From contig JAIEMK010000005.1 in assembly GCA_019752295.1 (NCBI GenBank), forward strand, positions 1 through 64,000: a DNA stretch of 64,000 nucleotides. Direction: 5' to 3'. The stretch is from Chitinophagaceae bacterium. GTDB taxonomy: Bacteria > Bacteroidota > Bacteroidia > Chitinophagales > Chitinophagaceae. The translations under genes and the position numbers were made by a program. The notes below the pieces were generated by a model, which was not told the DNA's origin, searched no databases, and was given only the letters and a program-made list of their open reading frames with translations. Positions 34,101 through 44,193 of this stretch are shown piece after piece; the first letter of the stretch is position 1, and every line of letters starts with the position of its first letter.

Positions 34101-34952
34101 CTAATTCTTTTGATCTTGCCTGAAAGCAGAGGGGGTTGTATTGTATTTCTTATGAAAGCATTTAGAAAAATGGGCGAGATCGTTAAATCCACAACTGAAA
34201 GAAATAGTTGAAATCCGCTCATCTGAAAGGGTTAGTAATTCCGCAGCTTTCTCAAGTTTTTTGTTTTTCAAATAATTCGATGGAGTGTCGTCAAATATTT
34301 TTTTGAATTCTCTTTTAAACGATGAAATACTTAAATTAGTTAATTGCGCAAGAGCCTCTGAAGAAATGTTGGAATACAAATTATCCTCAATTATCTGTTT
34401 AAACGAATAAGTAGAAGGAGAAAAAAGTTGTGATAGTAACTGCTGAATAACGATCACATTTTTTGTCTGAGTCAATAATAAAATAATTTCTTTCAATTTA
34501 AGAATCAGTATTTCTTCAGATACTAGTGAGGGGTTATCAAAATAGAACAAGAGCCCTTCGATATATTTTTGAATTAATAAATCATTGTTTATTTGCTCCA
34601 AATTAATAGTGGTGTCAATCTTTTTAGGTGGGCGCAGTATCTCAGGAAGTTCCTTATCATAAACCTTTTTTAAAATATCCGGATGAAAATGAACAATAAT
34701 TATTTTTTGGAGCTTCGAAGATTTGGTACTTAGCATTTGCCCGAAATAGTTGCCGCATTTAAGCAAAACAGCATCTTTAGCCGGGATGCTAATTAAATTT
34801 TGATCTAGCTGATAATCAATTTCGCCCTGAATTACATAGAGAAAGCAAGCTTCATTGGGCATTGGGCTTGGCACTTTAAAAGGCGAGGAAATAACCAACT
34901 TTTCAATTAGCATTTTCCCAAAGAGTTCATAATTTTTGCGCTCAATAATCAT
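34101..34952 (-). CDS. AraC-family transcriptional regulator
   Basis: A 283-residue regulator: N-terminal cupin-like sensing domain (residues about 15-110, with CFLYVIQGEIDYQLD) and C-terminal double helix-turn-helix. The latter shows LAQLTNLSISSFKREFKKIF in the first HTH and ISTISFSCGFNDLAHFSKCF followed by the conserved TPSAFR in the second. It follows the rhamnulokinase gene by 43 bp in the same direction, so it may be part of the rhamnose transcript. A GntR-type regulator already sits divergently at the other end, so its target is uncertain. Confidence 0.88.
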   Translation of the reverse strand: MIIERKNYELFGKMLIEKLVISSPFKVPSPMPNEACFLYVIQGEIDYQLDQNLISIPAKDAVLLKCGNYFGQMLSTKSSKLQKIIIVHFHPDILKKVYDKELPEILRPPKKIDTTINLEQINNDLLIQKYIEGLLFYFDNPSLVSEEILILKLKEIILLLTQTKNVIVIQQLLSQLFSPSTYSFKQIIEDNLYSNISSEALAQLTNLSISSFKREFKKIFDDTPSNYLKNKKLEKAAELLTLSDERISTISFSCGFNDLAHFSKCFHKKYNTTPSAFRQDQKN

Positions 34953-34995
34953 CTTACTAATCTTGAATTGTTTGCAAGTTACGCCTCAAACATAT

Positions 34996-36291
34996 TCAAG
35001 CCATTGAAGCAACATAATATTCTAACTCCATAATATCGGTAGCTATATTCCTTTCATTCCAATGCTGATGAATCGATAATGCGGCACCTAAAGCAGATGC
35101 TTGTGGCATGGAAGCTGCGTATAACTCAATTCCAAAAAAACTATCGGCTAATAGTTGCATATAAATTGGATTCTTACTAAATCCACCATCCACAAATATT
35201 TTTCGAACATTTGTTCCGGCTAACACCAAGTTGGTGCTAATTACTTGTTGTTGAATAATTTTTGCCATCAATCGATGATAAGCTGATTCGTAAGTTTCAA
35301 TTGCTTTGTTCGCCAAAAGACTTGCATCATAAGCAACCGTTGTATAATAGTCGATTGGCTTATTGAATTGTAAAGCAATTTTTTTGATTGCTTCTTCATG
35401 CTCATATCCTGCAAACAACCTTGATGCTTTCACCGGATTTCCCTTGAAAGAAATATAACACAAACAATCTTGCTTCAATTCATCTTCCGTTAATTCAATC
35501 TGATTAAAAGGATTTAAACTGATACACCAGGTACCCGTTGACAACAAAATAAAGGATTCTTTAAATGAGATCAAATAAGGAATCAATGCCGCTGAACTAT
35601 CATGAATTCCTACTCCAACAGGAATAGATTGGTTCAGATAACCACCAAGACTATCGCATTGCCTGATGGGTGCAAGTTTAGCATCTATTCCTTCTCTGCT
35701 CACCCAATCGTGATAAGCTTCTTTATTAAAATCCCATAACTGCGTATGACAGCCAATACTGGTATATTCACTATACTTATTACGCGTTAATAAATAACTG
35801 AGGAATTGTGGTAAATGCAAAGCCGTTTCCACATTTTGATATTTTTGAGGCAATTGATATTTGATCCGATATAATTGCATGCCAGAATTCAAATTCCCCA
35901 ATATAGGAGATGCTGTTTCTTTAGATATTTTTTGCTCACCACCATAATCCAGATAAAATTTCTTACCCAATTCTGTAGGATAGGGCTTCAGATAATTATA
36001 CAATGGAGGAATCGTTTTCCCTTCCTTACCTATATATACAAAGCTAGCTCCGTAAGCCGAGAAGTTTATTGCTTTAATGTAAAACCTGCTATCTGCTAAA
36101 AGGTTTTCAACAGAGGAGTAAATCCAAGCAGTTAATGCTTCAATATCTTCACAAGGGAATCCATCCTCATCTATTTGCTCTGCAAAACTGCCTGCTCTTT
36201 CCCATACTAATTTGTACTGCTCATCAAATAAAAGCAACTTCTTATTGGTTTTGCCAATATCAAAAATAGCTATGACAGAAATCGCTTCCAT
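34996..36291 (-). CDS. rhaB: FGGY-family carbohydrate kinase, probable rhamnulokinase
   Basis: Phosphorylates L-rhamnulose to L-rhamnulose 1-phosphate before aldol cleavage. An ASKHA-fold kinase of 431 residues: phosphate-1 loop AIFDIGKTNKKLLLFDE, a central GVGIHDSSAALIPY region with the likely catalytic aspartate, adenosine loop STGTWCIS, and C-terminal FVDGGFSKNPIYMQ with ASALGAAL. Its ATG overlaps the isomerase stop (TAATG), so translation is coupled. Operon position between isomerase and regulator supports rhamnulokinase over fuculokinase. Confidence 0.88.
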   Translation of the reverse strand: MEAISVIAIFDIGKTNKKLLLFDEQYKLVWERAGSFAEQIDEDGFPCEDIEALTAWIYSSVENLLADSRFYIKAINFSAYGASFVYIGKEGKTIPPLYNYLKPYPTELGKKFYLDYGGEQKISKETASPILGNLNSGMQLYRIKYQLPQKYQNVETALHLPQFLSYLLTRNKYSEYTSIGCHTQLWDFNKEAYHDWVSREGIDAKLAPIRQCDSLGGYLNQSIPVGVGIHDSSAALIPYLISFKESFILLSTGTWCISLNPFNQIELTEDELKQDCLCYISFKGNPVKASRLFAGYEHEEAIKKIALQFNKPIDYYTTVAYDASLLANKAIETYESAYHRLMAKIIQQQVISTNLVLAGTNVRKIFVDGGFSKNPIYMQLLADSFFGIELYAASMPQASALGAALSIHQHWNERNIATDIMELEYYVASMA

Positions 36292-37565
36292 TATAGTCCT
36301 GTAGCAGTTGAAGATTTTCCTCTTTGAGCAATTAACTGCTCTCTAATTTTCTGTTCTCTAAAAAATCCCAACGGGTTTAGTGAACCACCTGATCGTAACC
36401 TCGCTTCTGCAACAATGGCACGAACATCAGTTCTAAAAGTATTTTGCAAAACTTCCTGCGCTACCACTGTATCGTTTGATTCCTGTGCTGCATTTAATTT
36501 TTTTCGATCTACCAATAATGCTTGTGTGTACGAAATCATAATGGCTTCTACTGATTGCAATAGATCTTCTAACGGATCTTTCACATTATGACTCGCATCA
36601 ATCATCCATCCTAAATCAGTGGCGTGGTTCATTCCTTTTGCATCCATTCCTTCTACCAATTCATTAAAGATGAGGAACAATTGATAAGGCTTCATTGCTC
36701 CCACGGTTAAATCGTCATCACCATATTTACTATCGTTGAAATGGAACCCTGCCAATTTTCCTTCCATTAATAATAAGGCTACAATTTGTTCAATATTGGC
36801 ATTGGGTAAATGATGTCCAAGATCTACCAATGTTTTTGCTTTTGTTCCGAGTTTATTGGCGAATAATAATGACTGTCCCCAATCACCTACTGTCATAGAA
36901 TAAAAATTGGGCTCCGAGCATTTGTATTCGATAAATAGTTTCCAATCTTCAGGCAATGCTGAGTAAATTTCTTCCAAACTTTCTAGTGTATTCTGAAAAG
37001 CTTTTCTAAAATTCAACTGACCCGGAAAGCAGCTACCATCGCTCAACCAAACTGTTAATGCTTTTGAGCCTAATGCCACACCATGTTTAATTACCTCAAT
37101 ATTGTGTTGAATTGCTTGCTTGCGAACTGCTTTATCGGTATGTTGTAAAGAACCAAACTTGTAGCTCAATGCTTGATCTTTTTGATCTTGAAAAGTATTG
37201 GAGTTAACAGCATCAAATTTTAAATCAAAACTTTTCGCTAAACTTTTAATTTCTTGATAGTTTTCTGGGATATCCCAAGGAATATGCAAAGAGATAGCAC
37301 CACTCGATTGATTCAAAGCATGTAATAAACCAACGTCTTCCATTTTCTGTTCTAACGTTGCAGGCTCACCACCACCGGGAAAACGGCCAAACCTTGTTCC
37401 ACCTGTACCCAAGGCCCAGCTTGGGATTGCCACATTAAATTCTATGAGTTTTTTAATTAGCTGTTCAATGTTAGAAACATTTTCTGCAACAAAATCAAAT
37501 CTTCTTTTATGAGCAGCTAACAATGAGTTATTATGTTCGGCAATCCTACTCTTTTCTATAAGCAT
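36291..37565 (-). CDS. rhaI: L-rhamnose isomerase, RhaI-type
   Basis: TIM-barrel, metal-dependent isomerase converting L-rhamnose to L-rhamnulose, 424 residues. It belongs to the Pseudomonas/Bacillus-type branch rather than Escherichia coli RhaA. Segments include FNVAIPSWALGTGGTRFGRF at the N-terminus, ISLHIPWDIP, LFIEYKCSEPNFYS (metal-binding glutamate), LVDLGHHLPN (aspartate and histidine), GFHFNDSKYGDDDLTVG and TDLGWMIDASHN. Third gene of rhaT-rhaEW-rhaI-rhaB, 115 bp downstream of the aldolase gene. That gap shows no clear gene or repeat. Confidence 0.92.
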   Translation of the reverse strand: MLIEKSRIAEHNNSLLAAHKRRFDFVAENVSNIEQLIKKLIEFNVAIPSWALGTGGTRFGRFPGGGEPATLEQKMEDVGLLHALNQSSGAISLHIPWDIPENYQEIKSLAKSFDLKFDAVNSNTFQDQKDQALSYKFGSLQHTDKAVRKQAIQHNIEVIKHGVALGSKALTVWLSDGSCFPGQLNFRKAFQNTLESLEEIYSALPEDWKLFIEYKCSEPNFYSMTVGDWGQSLLFANKLGTKAKTLVDLGHHLPNANIEQIVALLLMEGKLAGFHFNDSKYGDDDLTVGAMKPYQLFLIFNELVEGMDAKGMNHATDLGWMIDASHNVKDPLEDLLQSVEAIMISYTQALLVDRKKLNAAQESNDTVVAQEVLQNTFRTDVRAIVAEARLRSGGSLNPLGFFREQKIREQLIAQRGKSSTATGL

Positions 37566-37680
37566 TACAATCGTTTTATTGTTCTAAACATGTTCTTTTT
37601 CGGCCAAATACAAAGACTCGGTTAAAGGTATGCTAACCAGAGAATAATTGGAATTGGAATTCATGACCAACCATTTCGGG

Positions 37681-39801
37681 CTAGCGTAAAAATCCTGCAG
37701 CAACTCCACCATCTACATTAATACTATTTCCAGTTGACTTATTAAGTAGTCCGCCCACTAAAGCATAACATGCATTGGCAATATCATCGGGCAGAATTGT
37801 TTCACCCAATAAAGTTCTTTTTGCATAAAAGGCTGGTAATTCTTCTACTGTAATTCCATAGGCTTTAGCTCTACCTTCGGCCCATCCACCTGCCCAAATA
37901 TTACTATCAGAGATAACAGCATCCGGATTAACCGTATTCACTCTAATTCTATCGGGTCCCAATTCTGCCGCTAGTAATCTTGTTAAATGTGCTTGTGCCG
38001 CTTTTGCTGACCCGTAGCCGGCGTTATTTGGTCCGGCCACTACAGAATTCTTAGATACAATATTTACAATATCTCCACCGAATCCTTGCTTGCGCATTAA
38101 TTCCACTGCTTTTTTAGAAACTATAAATTGACCTCTTACCAAAATATCGTACAACCTGTCCCACTCTTCCACAGTATGGTCTGCAATGGTTTTAGAAATA
38201 CTAATTCCAGCATTATTTACAATCAAATCAACGCCGCCAAATACCAAAGCAGTTTCTTTAAATGCGGTTTCAATAGTTTGTGCATCCGTTACATTCAATA
38301 AAGTGGAAGCCACTACATCATTGCCGAAAAGGTTTTTAAATTCTGCAACTGCAGCGTCCAATCTTTCTTGATTAATATCATTTAATATCACACAAGCGCC
38401 TTCCTCTGCAAATTTCTTGGCAATTGCTTTACCAATTCCCCCCGCACTACCAGTTACCAAAGCAATGCGTCCACTCAAAGTTTTTGGTTTGGGCATACGT
38501 TGCAATTTTGCCTCCTCTAATAACCAATATTCAATATTAAAAGCTTCTTGATGTGGTAAGGAAATATAAGTAGAAATGGCTTCTGCACCACGCATTACAT
38601 TGATGGCATTGGTATAAAATTCTGCTGCTACTCGTGCGGTCTGTTTGTCTTTGGCAAAACTAAACATACCCACACCAGGATACAAAATAATCACAGGATT
38701 CGCATCACGAATAGCCGGGCTATTTGCGTGTTTACAAGTATTGTAATAGTCGGTATACATTTTACGATACGCGTCAAATAATGGCGCAATTTTTTCCTGA
38801 ATGGCATGCACATCATCTAAAGATTCCTCTACTGTTAAATTCAAAACCAAGGGAGAAATTTTAGTGCGCAAAAAATGGTCTGGGCAACTAGTACCCATTG
38901 GAGCTAATCGAGAAAGGTCGTTTGAATTAATGAATTGTAACACACGATCATCATCTGTAAAATGGCCAATCATTTTTGTTTTAGAGGAACAGAATCCACG
39001 GAGAATGGGTGCTAAAGCAGCAGCTTTATTTAATCGTACAGCTTTTTCAAGTGATCCTAATTTTGCACCGCCAAAGACGGGCCCTTTTTTGCCCTCATTA
39101 TCTTCCAAATATTGCGCACAAATTTCAATCACTTCCAAGGTATTCATATAGCTTTGGTAAGCAGTATCGCCCCAAGTGAATAAACCATGCGAGCCTAACA
39201 TGATACCGCGAATTCCCGGATTTTCATCTAAGCAAGCTTTCAATTGTAAGCCCAGATCGAACCCTGGTTTCTGCCATTCTACCCAACCAATGGTTCCTTT
39301 AAATAAATCTTTTGTGATTTGCTTACCATCTTTAGCTGCAGCAATTGCAATAGCTGCATCCGGGTGCAAGTGATCGATATGTTTGAATGGCAAGAATCCA
39401 TGCAGTGGTGTATCAATGGATGGTGCTTTTGATGCCAAATCATAAATGCAGTGATTGAATAAATCCACCATTTCATCCTCAAACTCTAATCCACGATATA
39501 CATTTTTTAAACTTCTTAAACGATCTACATATAGAGCCGCTAATCCATTCCGCTTCATGGTTCCAAGATCACCACCACTTCCTTTTACCCACATCACTTC
39601 TACTAATTCACCAGTTAATGGGTCTTTCGCCATTGCTTTGCAAGAAGTATTGCCACCCCCATAATTAGTTAGTCTTAAATCTGCACCTAATAAATTAGAA
39701 CGATATACCAATAAAGCTACTTCATCTCCCGCCATTTTCGCAGCCACAACCTCATCCCATAAATAACTTACGTGTTTAAAATTTTCTTGATTGCTCAACA
39801 T
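37681..39801 (-). CDS. rhaEW: Bifunctional rhamnulose-1-phosphate aldolase / short-chain dehydrogenase (RhaEW)
   Basis: A 706-residue fusion. The N-terminal about 430 residues are a class II aldolase splitting L-rhamnulose 1-phosphate into dihydroxyacetone phosphate and L-lactaldehyde, with zinc-site segments STPLHGFLPFKHIDHLHPDA-type histidines (HGFLP, HIDHLHPD) and MLGSHGLFTWG. The C-terminal about 265 residues are a short-chain dehydrogenase: TGSAGGIGKAIAK (cofactor), NNAGIS, and the catalytic YGSAKAAQ (Y-x3-K) with ENIRVN-type DRIRVNTVNPDAV. The dehydrogenase half presumably oxidises L-lactaldehyde to lactate. Both active sites look intact. Confidence 0.94.
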   Translation of the reverse strand: MLSNQENFKHVSYLWDEVVAAKMAGDEVALLVYRSNLLGADLRLTNYGGGNTSCKAMAKDPLTGELVEVMWVKGSGGDLGTMKRNGLAALYVDRLRSLKNVYRGLEFEDEMVDLFNHCIYDLASKAPSIDTPLHGFLPFKHIDHLHPDAAIAIAAAKDGKQITKDLFKGTIGWVEWQKPGFDLGLQLKACLDENPGIRGIMLGSHGLFTWGDTAYQSYMNTLEVIEICAQYLEDNEGKKGPVFGGAKLGSLEKAVRLNKAAALAPILRGFCSSKTKMIGHFTDDDRVLQFINSNDLSRLAPMGTSCPDHFLRTKISPLVLNLTVEESLDDVHAIQEKIAPLFDAYRKMYTDYYNTCKHANSPAIRDANPVIILYPGVGMFSFAKDKQTARVAAEFYTNAINVMRGAEAISTYISLPHQEAFNIEYWLLEEAKLQRMPKPKTLSGRIALVTGSAGGIGKAIAKKFAEEGACVILNDINQERLDAAVAEFKNLFGNDVVASTLLNVTDAQTIETAFKETALVFGGVDLIVNNAGISISKTIADHTVEEWDRLYDILVRGQFIVSKKAVELMRKQGFGGDIVNIVSKNSVVAGPNNAGYGSAKAAQAHLTRLLAAELGPDRIRVNTVNPDAVISDSNIWAGGWAEGRAKAYGITVEELPAFYAKRTLLGETILPDDIANACYALVGGLLNKSTGNSINVDGGVAAGFLR

Positions 39802-39821
39802 CTTCTTACTTATTTTAAAAA

Positions 39822-40916
39822 TTATTGCTTTAATGAATTACCATATCCCACTATCAATACAGATACTACGATGATGAGGATACCAATAATAATGGTGGTA
39901 GCTGTTTTCTTATTAACACCCTTCCACTCTTTCAAGACAAGTCCCCATAAATTAGCCGTTAAAATAATAAACGCCATGTGTAAGATCCAAGAACTCGGAC
40001 CATTACCTAATTTGCTTTCGCCCATTCCATAAAAGAAGAACTGTAGAAACCAAGTGGTACCAGCTAATGCAGAGAAAATATAGTTGGATAATAAAGGTGT
40101 TTGTTTATTGGTATAGTCTCCAAATGTTTTGTTGCGTGCATTCAAAATCATGCACCAAATAAAGTTGGTAGTTAATCCCCCCCAAAGCAGCACCACATAG
40201 ATTACATTATTCTGATACAAGAAATTGCCCTGATTAGGATTGGCTACTTTCCAAACTCCGTTTGCTAAATCTGCCATCGGCTTTCCAGCTTCTAACCCAA
40301 AATTAAAACAGGCACTCAATACCCCTGATACAATTGATACAAACATGCCCAATGCAAATTTGTATTCTGTTTTGAGTTCCATACCATGCGGATCGGAAGT
40401 CTTGGCCGCATTTAACTCTTTTTCTTTCATTACTCCGGCTTTACCTGAAATAATGATACCAACAATACAAACCAATAATCCGGTTAACACGGTTAAACCC
40501 CAATGGCTATTTGCAATAGTGCTAAAACTATCTTTGCCTTCTTGCGGAAAAAAATTGTAATAAATAGAAGGAATGATGGCACCGAAAACCATACATAGTC
40601 CGAGGATAATACTGCTCCCTAATGAAACTCCCAAATAACGAACGCCTAGTCCGTAAGTTAACCCTCCAATTCCCCAAAGTACCCCAAACAAATAAGTGAT
40701 ACCAAGAGTGCCGGAACCAGTTCCTTTAATGATTTCAACAAAACCCGGAATGGTTAACCAGGCAGCAATGGGTGGTACAATCAACCAGGAAAACATTCCA
40801 CCTACAATCCAAAAGCTTTCCCAGTTCCAGCCCTTTACTTTTTTATAAGGCATATAGAAACTTCCCGAAGCGAAGCCTCCTATAAAGTGAAAAATAACTC
40901 CGAGTAATGCATTCAT
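39822..40916 (-). CDS. rhaT: L-rhamnose:H+ symporter (RhaT)
   Basis: Ten-helix inner-membrane transporter of the RhaT family. The start at ATG 40914-40916 is preferred because MNALLGVIFHFIGGFASGSF aligns with the RhaT N-terminus; the frame extends to 40976. About 364 residues from this start. Conserved segments: FYMPYKKVKGWNWESFWIVGG, GALWGIGGLTYGLGVRYLG-type repeat (here LFGVLWGIGGLTYGLGVRY), and SGVLSACFNFGLEAG. First gene of the leftward rhamnose operon, divergent from the GntR regulator; using this start leaves a 114-bp promoter region. Confidence 0.92.
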   Translation of the reverse strand: MNALLGVIFHFIGGFASGSFYMPYKKVKGWNWESFWIVGGMFSWLIVPPIAAWLTIPGFVEIIKGTGSGTLGITYLFGVLWGIGGLTYGLGVRYLGVSLGSSIILGLCMVFGAIIPSIYYNFFPQEGKDSFSTIANSHWGLTVLTGLLVCIVGIIISGKAGVMKEKELNAAKTSDPHGMELKTEYKFALGMFVSIVSGVLSACFNFGLEAGKPMADLANGVWKVANPNQGNFLYQNNVIYVVLLWGGLTTNFIWCMILNARNKTFGDYTNKQTPLLSNYIFSALAGTTWFLQFFFYGMGESKLGNGPSSWILHMAFIILTANLWGLVLKEWKGVNKKTATTIIIGILIIVVSVLIVGYGNSLKQ

Positions 40917-41030
40917 GTATATGGCAATTGAGAAATAAAAATAACTGTTTCTTATAAAGCTACTATCCTGTTCCATCCTGTTCTGCTGAGGACAGAATAT
41001 AATTTCTATCTTTAATCTCCAACGATTAGA
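40917..41030. promoter_or_regulatory. Divergent rhaT / GntR regulator control region
   Basis: Contains a direct repeat of ATCCTGTTC at 40965-40973 and 40975-40983, followed by GAGGACAGAA, a partial inversion of the same word (about 40988-40997). -7-like boxes occur both ways: minus TAGCTTTA (plus 40955-40962) toward rhaT and plus TATCTTTA near 41010-41020 toward the regulator. The repeats between them are the likely operator for the adjacent GntR protein; this assignment is inference. Confidence 0.45.
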
Positions 41031-42062
41031 ATGGCTTCAGAAAACATATATAGAATTATCAATATCGATGAACATTCCATTACCGCCAAGTATATTCAGC
41101 TTACAAACGCGATCGTTCAGGCAGTTGAACATGAAAAAATAGAGAAAGACTATCTCTTACCATCGATTAATGAAATGAGCTATGAATTAGGCATATCTCG
41201 TGACACGGTTGAAAAAGCATATCGCAAATTAAAAAGCTTAGGTGTAGTTGGTTCCATTCCCGGGCGAGGTTACTTTATTTCTAAAACCGATTTCAAGCAG
41301 CCCATCAAAGTTTTTCTGATTTTTAATAAACTGAGTGCCCACAAGAAAATTATTTACGACAGTATTGTTAGGATACTAGGTGAAAAAGCTGCCATTGATT
41401 TCTATATTTACAACAACGATTTCAATCTTTTTAAAAAATTAATTCAGGGTAGAAAAGACGAATACACACACTATGTTATCATACCACATTTTGTGGAAGG
41501 AAGTGACCTGGCAAATGATATTATTAATGAAATTGTAGGTGGGCAGTTGATTCTTTTGGATAAATTAATTCCGGGTATACAAAGAAATTATTCGGCCGTT
41601 TATGAAAATTTTGAACAGGATATTTTTGGAGCTTTGAAAGAAGCAATTCCAAAACTGCAAAAATATCGCACATTAAAAATTGTTTTTCCAGCATTTAATT
41701 ATTTTCCTGATGAGATATTGAAAGGATTCAAAGCATTTTGTAAGGAGTATGTTTTTGAATTCAAAGTGGTTAATGATATTGGTTCTGAAATGATAGAAGA
41801 AGGAGATGTGTTTATTAATTTAGTAGAAGACGACTTGGTAATTTTATTGGGGAAAATTCAGCACTCAAATTTTGAAGTTGGAAAAAACATTGGTATCATT
41901 TCTTATAACGAAACACCTTGGAAAGCGTTTATTTTAAACGGCATCACTACTATTTCTACGGATTTTAAGAAAATGGGGGAACTTACAGCCCAAATGATAT
42001 TACACAACGAGAAAGCGCATATCGAAGTACCATTCTCTTTAACACTCCGAAAATCTTTGTAA
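41031..42062 (+). CDS. GntR-family regulator with sugar-binding domain, probable rhamnose regulator
   Basis: A 343-residue regulator: N-terminal winged helix of the GntR family (about residues 15-85, including LPSINEMSYELGISRDTVEKAY and GRGYFI at the wing). This is followed by a LacI/periplasmic-binding-like effector domain (about 95-340, with KAFILNGITTISTDF near the end). This architecture is the usual one for Bacteroidota control of rhamnose and arabinose genes. It is divergent from rhaT; rhamnose or rhamnulose as effector is inferred. Confidence 0.88.
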   Translation: MASENIYRIINIDEHSITAKYIQLTNAIVQAVEHEKIEKDYLLPSINEMSYELGISRDTVEKAYRKLKSLGVVGSIPGRGYFISKTDFKQPIKVFLIFNKLSAHKKIIYDSIVRILGEKAAIDFYIYNNDFNLFKKLIQGRKDEYTHYVIIPHFVEGSDLANDIINEIVGGQLILLDKLIPGIQRNYSAVYENFEQDIFGALKEAIPKLQKYRTLKIVFPAFNYFPDEILKGFKAFCKEYVFEFKVVNDIGSEMIEEGDVFINLVEDDLVILLGKIQHSNFEVGKNIGIISYNETPWKAFILNGITTISTDFKKMGELTAQMILHNEKAHIEVPFSLTLRKSL

Positions 42063-42169
42063 GCTAATAGCTACAGTTCATTCCCTTTTTTCTACGATTC
42101 ATCATTTAGTACTTCCCCGGTTTTGTACTGCTCGCTAATATTAATGCCATTGAAAAAGTGCATACCTGG

Positions 42170-44152
42170 TTAGGGGGTAATTAATTTCCTCACGCGCATA
42201 TTTCTAAACCGCACTGTATCGCCATGTCCCAGAAATCCGATATGCCCATTGGCTCTTAGCAAACCCGGATGTTCTTTGTGATCCATTGTGCCATTTTTGG
42301 AAGCTTCCATTATATCAGCATCAACGATTACCGTACCATTTAAAGTAACTTTTATTTTGTTACCCTTTGCAACTATCTCCTCTTTATTCCATTCTCCAAT
42401 GGGCAATAAAAAGCCTCTTTTGGCGGGTATTACTCCATATACCGATCCATGATATTGATAAGGCTGCAGGCCTTTATACATCGGGTGTTCGCTATCCAAG
42501 ACCTGTATCTCCATCCCAACATAAGCAGCATCGCCATATAAAGGGGCGCGAATTCCAATTCCATTATTAGCCCCGGGTGTTAACTGAAACTCAAAACGAT
42601 ATTCAAAATCAGCATACTCATCTTTTGTGTACAGGTTTCCACCACCGCCATCTTCAGGGTTCACTTCCACAACCCCATCCTTCACAATATAGCCGGTAGT
42701 ATTCCCGGTCCACTGGTTCAAACTCAGGCCATCAAATAAAGAAATGAATCCTTGTTTTTTTTCAGTGTCCGAAATGGATGAGGGTTCTTCAGATGGAAGC
42801 TCCCTTAAATAAATATTTCTATATGCTACATAAGTTCCATGTGCTTGTAGTTCGATTTGCTCTTTTGAAAAAATTGGAATTTTTCGATCCCAATAATTTT
42901 CTAATCTAATATTATCCGTTACCAAAATTCCATTCAAATACACCGTTACTTTTTCGCCTCGCATAATGATATGGAAACGGTTCCACTCACCAACTTTGTT
43001 ATCCGCAACAACCAGTGGTTTACTTTCGTTTTGCTGATTATTATACAATCCCCCCGAGCCAACCTGTGCTCCTGCATCTCTTCGGCTGGTATCCCAAATC
43101 TGCACCTGAGGAGAACCTCTTAAATAAATACCTGCATCTCCTTTCTCCGTAATTTTCCAGTCTACATACATTTCCATGTCGGCATATTGTTTTTCAGTTG
43201 CCAGATTATCTCCGTGTCCCGTAAAAATTAATAGCCCGTCTTTCACAATCCAGTCGCCCTTTGTTTTTTCATTCGCAATTTGTTGCGCTGCTTTTAACGC
43301 TGAGTCACTTAGTTTAGCTCTGGAAATTGGATTACCAACCAATGCTTTCCATCCGCTCAAATCCTTACCATTAAAAAGGCTTACAAAACCAAAATCGTAA
43401 GGCATTTTCTTTAGCAACTTATTCAACTTGTTTACCAAAATGCTACTGTCCTCTCCCTTGATCAGTGTCAAAGCATTTTCAATTGCTTCCCGAACTACAG
43501 GACCCTTAATAGATTCGTCATTCAACGCTAACCTTGCCAGAATGCTCGCCGCATCTTTATTTACAGATGGATCCGCTAAAAATTTACTCACAAACACAAA
43601 GCTGCTAAAACCATTGATATGAGCGACTTCGGACAAAATGTTTTTTTTCTGAATCGGATTTCCAGCAAGCATCATTCGATCTTCCAGATCCAATAATTTC
43701 TGAACATCATTGGCTTTCGAAATAGGTTCTACTTTATAGGATGGTAATTTGGGCAAAGAATTATTTGCCTGTTGTACAATTGTATGGTCTGTCAATAAAT
43801 TCAATTGACTCTGAATAAAAATTTTTGCATACTCTGATTTGGAAGACGACAATGCTTTTTTAAGAGATTCCTGAGTTTGTCTTTTTAGTTTTGATTCCAG
43901 AGAAGCCATGTTTACAAAACTATTCAATGCATAAGTTGCCTTCAACTTTAGTGAATCATCATCCAGCATTTTATAGAATAGTTTCCAATCTCTGGCCGAC
44001 CAGTTTTTCATAGTGGATAATGCGGCCACCACTTCTGTATGATGCTGGTAAGGAAATGGTTGAATGGTTTCAATTAGCTTCATCTTAGCATCTTGCGCAG
44101 GCAATTGAAAAGCAAGTAATACAAGGAATATATAAGCGCACAATTTTTTCAT
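42170..44152 (-). CDS. Secreted protein with two DUF1080 (3-keto-glycoside hydrolase-type) domains
   Basis: A 660-residue exported protein (signal [20 protein letters not shown]). Residues about 30-240 are helical and HEAT-like. Two concanavalin-like DUF1080 domains follow. The first runs from about 258 ([20 protein letters not shown]) with [13 protein letters not shown], and the second from about 463 ([16 protein letters not shown]) with [20 protein letters not shown] and IQVLD. Members of this family hydrolyse or lyse 3-keto-disaccharides formed by Gfo/Idh/MocA dehydrogenases. It lies immediately downstream of such an oxidoreductase, joined by a 41-bp repeat element, which supports that pathway. 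Confidence 0.85.
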   Translation of the reverse strand: MKKLCAYIFLVLLAFQLPAQDAKMKLIETIQPFPYQHHTEVVAALSTMKNWSARDWKLFYKMLDDDSLKLKATYALNSFVNMASLESKLKRQTQESLKKALSSSKSEYAKIFIQSQLNLLTDHTIVQQANNSLPKLPSYKVEPISKANDVQKLLDLEDRMMLAGNPIQKKNILSEVAHINGFSSFVFVSKFLADPSVNKDAASILARLALNDESIKGPVVREAIENALTLIKGEDSSILVNKLNKLLKKMPYDFGFVSLFNGKDLSGWKALVGNPISRAKLSDSALKAAQQIANEKTKGDWIVKDGLLIFTGHGDNLATEKQYADMEMYVDWKITEKGDAGIYLRGSPQVQIWDTSRRDAGAQVGSGGLYNNQQNESKPLVVADNKVGEWNRFHIIMRGEKVTVYLNGILVTDNIRLENYWDRKIPIFSKEQIELQAHGTYVAYRNIYLRELPSEEPSSISDTEKKQGFISLFDGLSLNQWTGNTTGYIVKDGVVEVNPEDGGGGNLYTKDEYADFEYRFEFQLTPGANNGIGIRAPLYGDAAYVGMEIQVLDSEHPMYKGLQPYQYHGSVYGVIPAKRGFLLPIGEWNKEEIVAKGNKIKVTLNGTVIVDADIMEASKNGTMDHKEHPGLLRANGHIGFLGHGDTVRFRNMRVRKLITP

Positions 44153-44193
44153 GTTTGAATTTTTATTGATTTTGGACAGAGCGTTCGCTAAAA
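44153..44193 (-). repeat. Short leader repeat (oxidoreductase-DUF1080 junction)
   Basis: Fills the 41-bp gap: GTTTGAATTTTTATTGATTT then GGACAGAGCGTTCGCTAAAA. It keeps the constant TTTTATTGATTTTGG and TTCGCTAA blocks of the family, with a third version of the central sequence (AGCG-TT-CGCT). It ends at the start codon 44150-44152. Confidence 0.7.
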
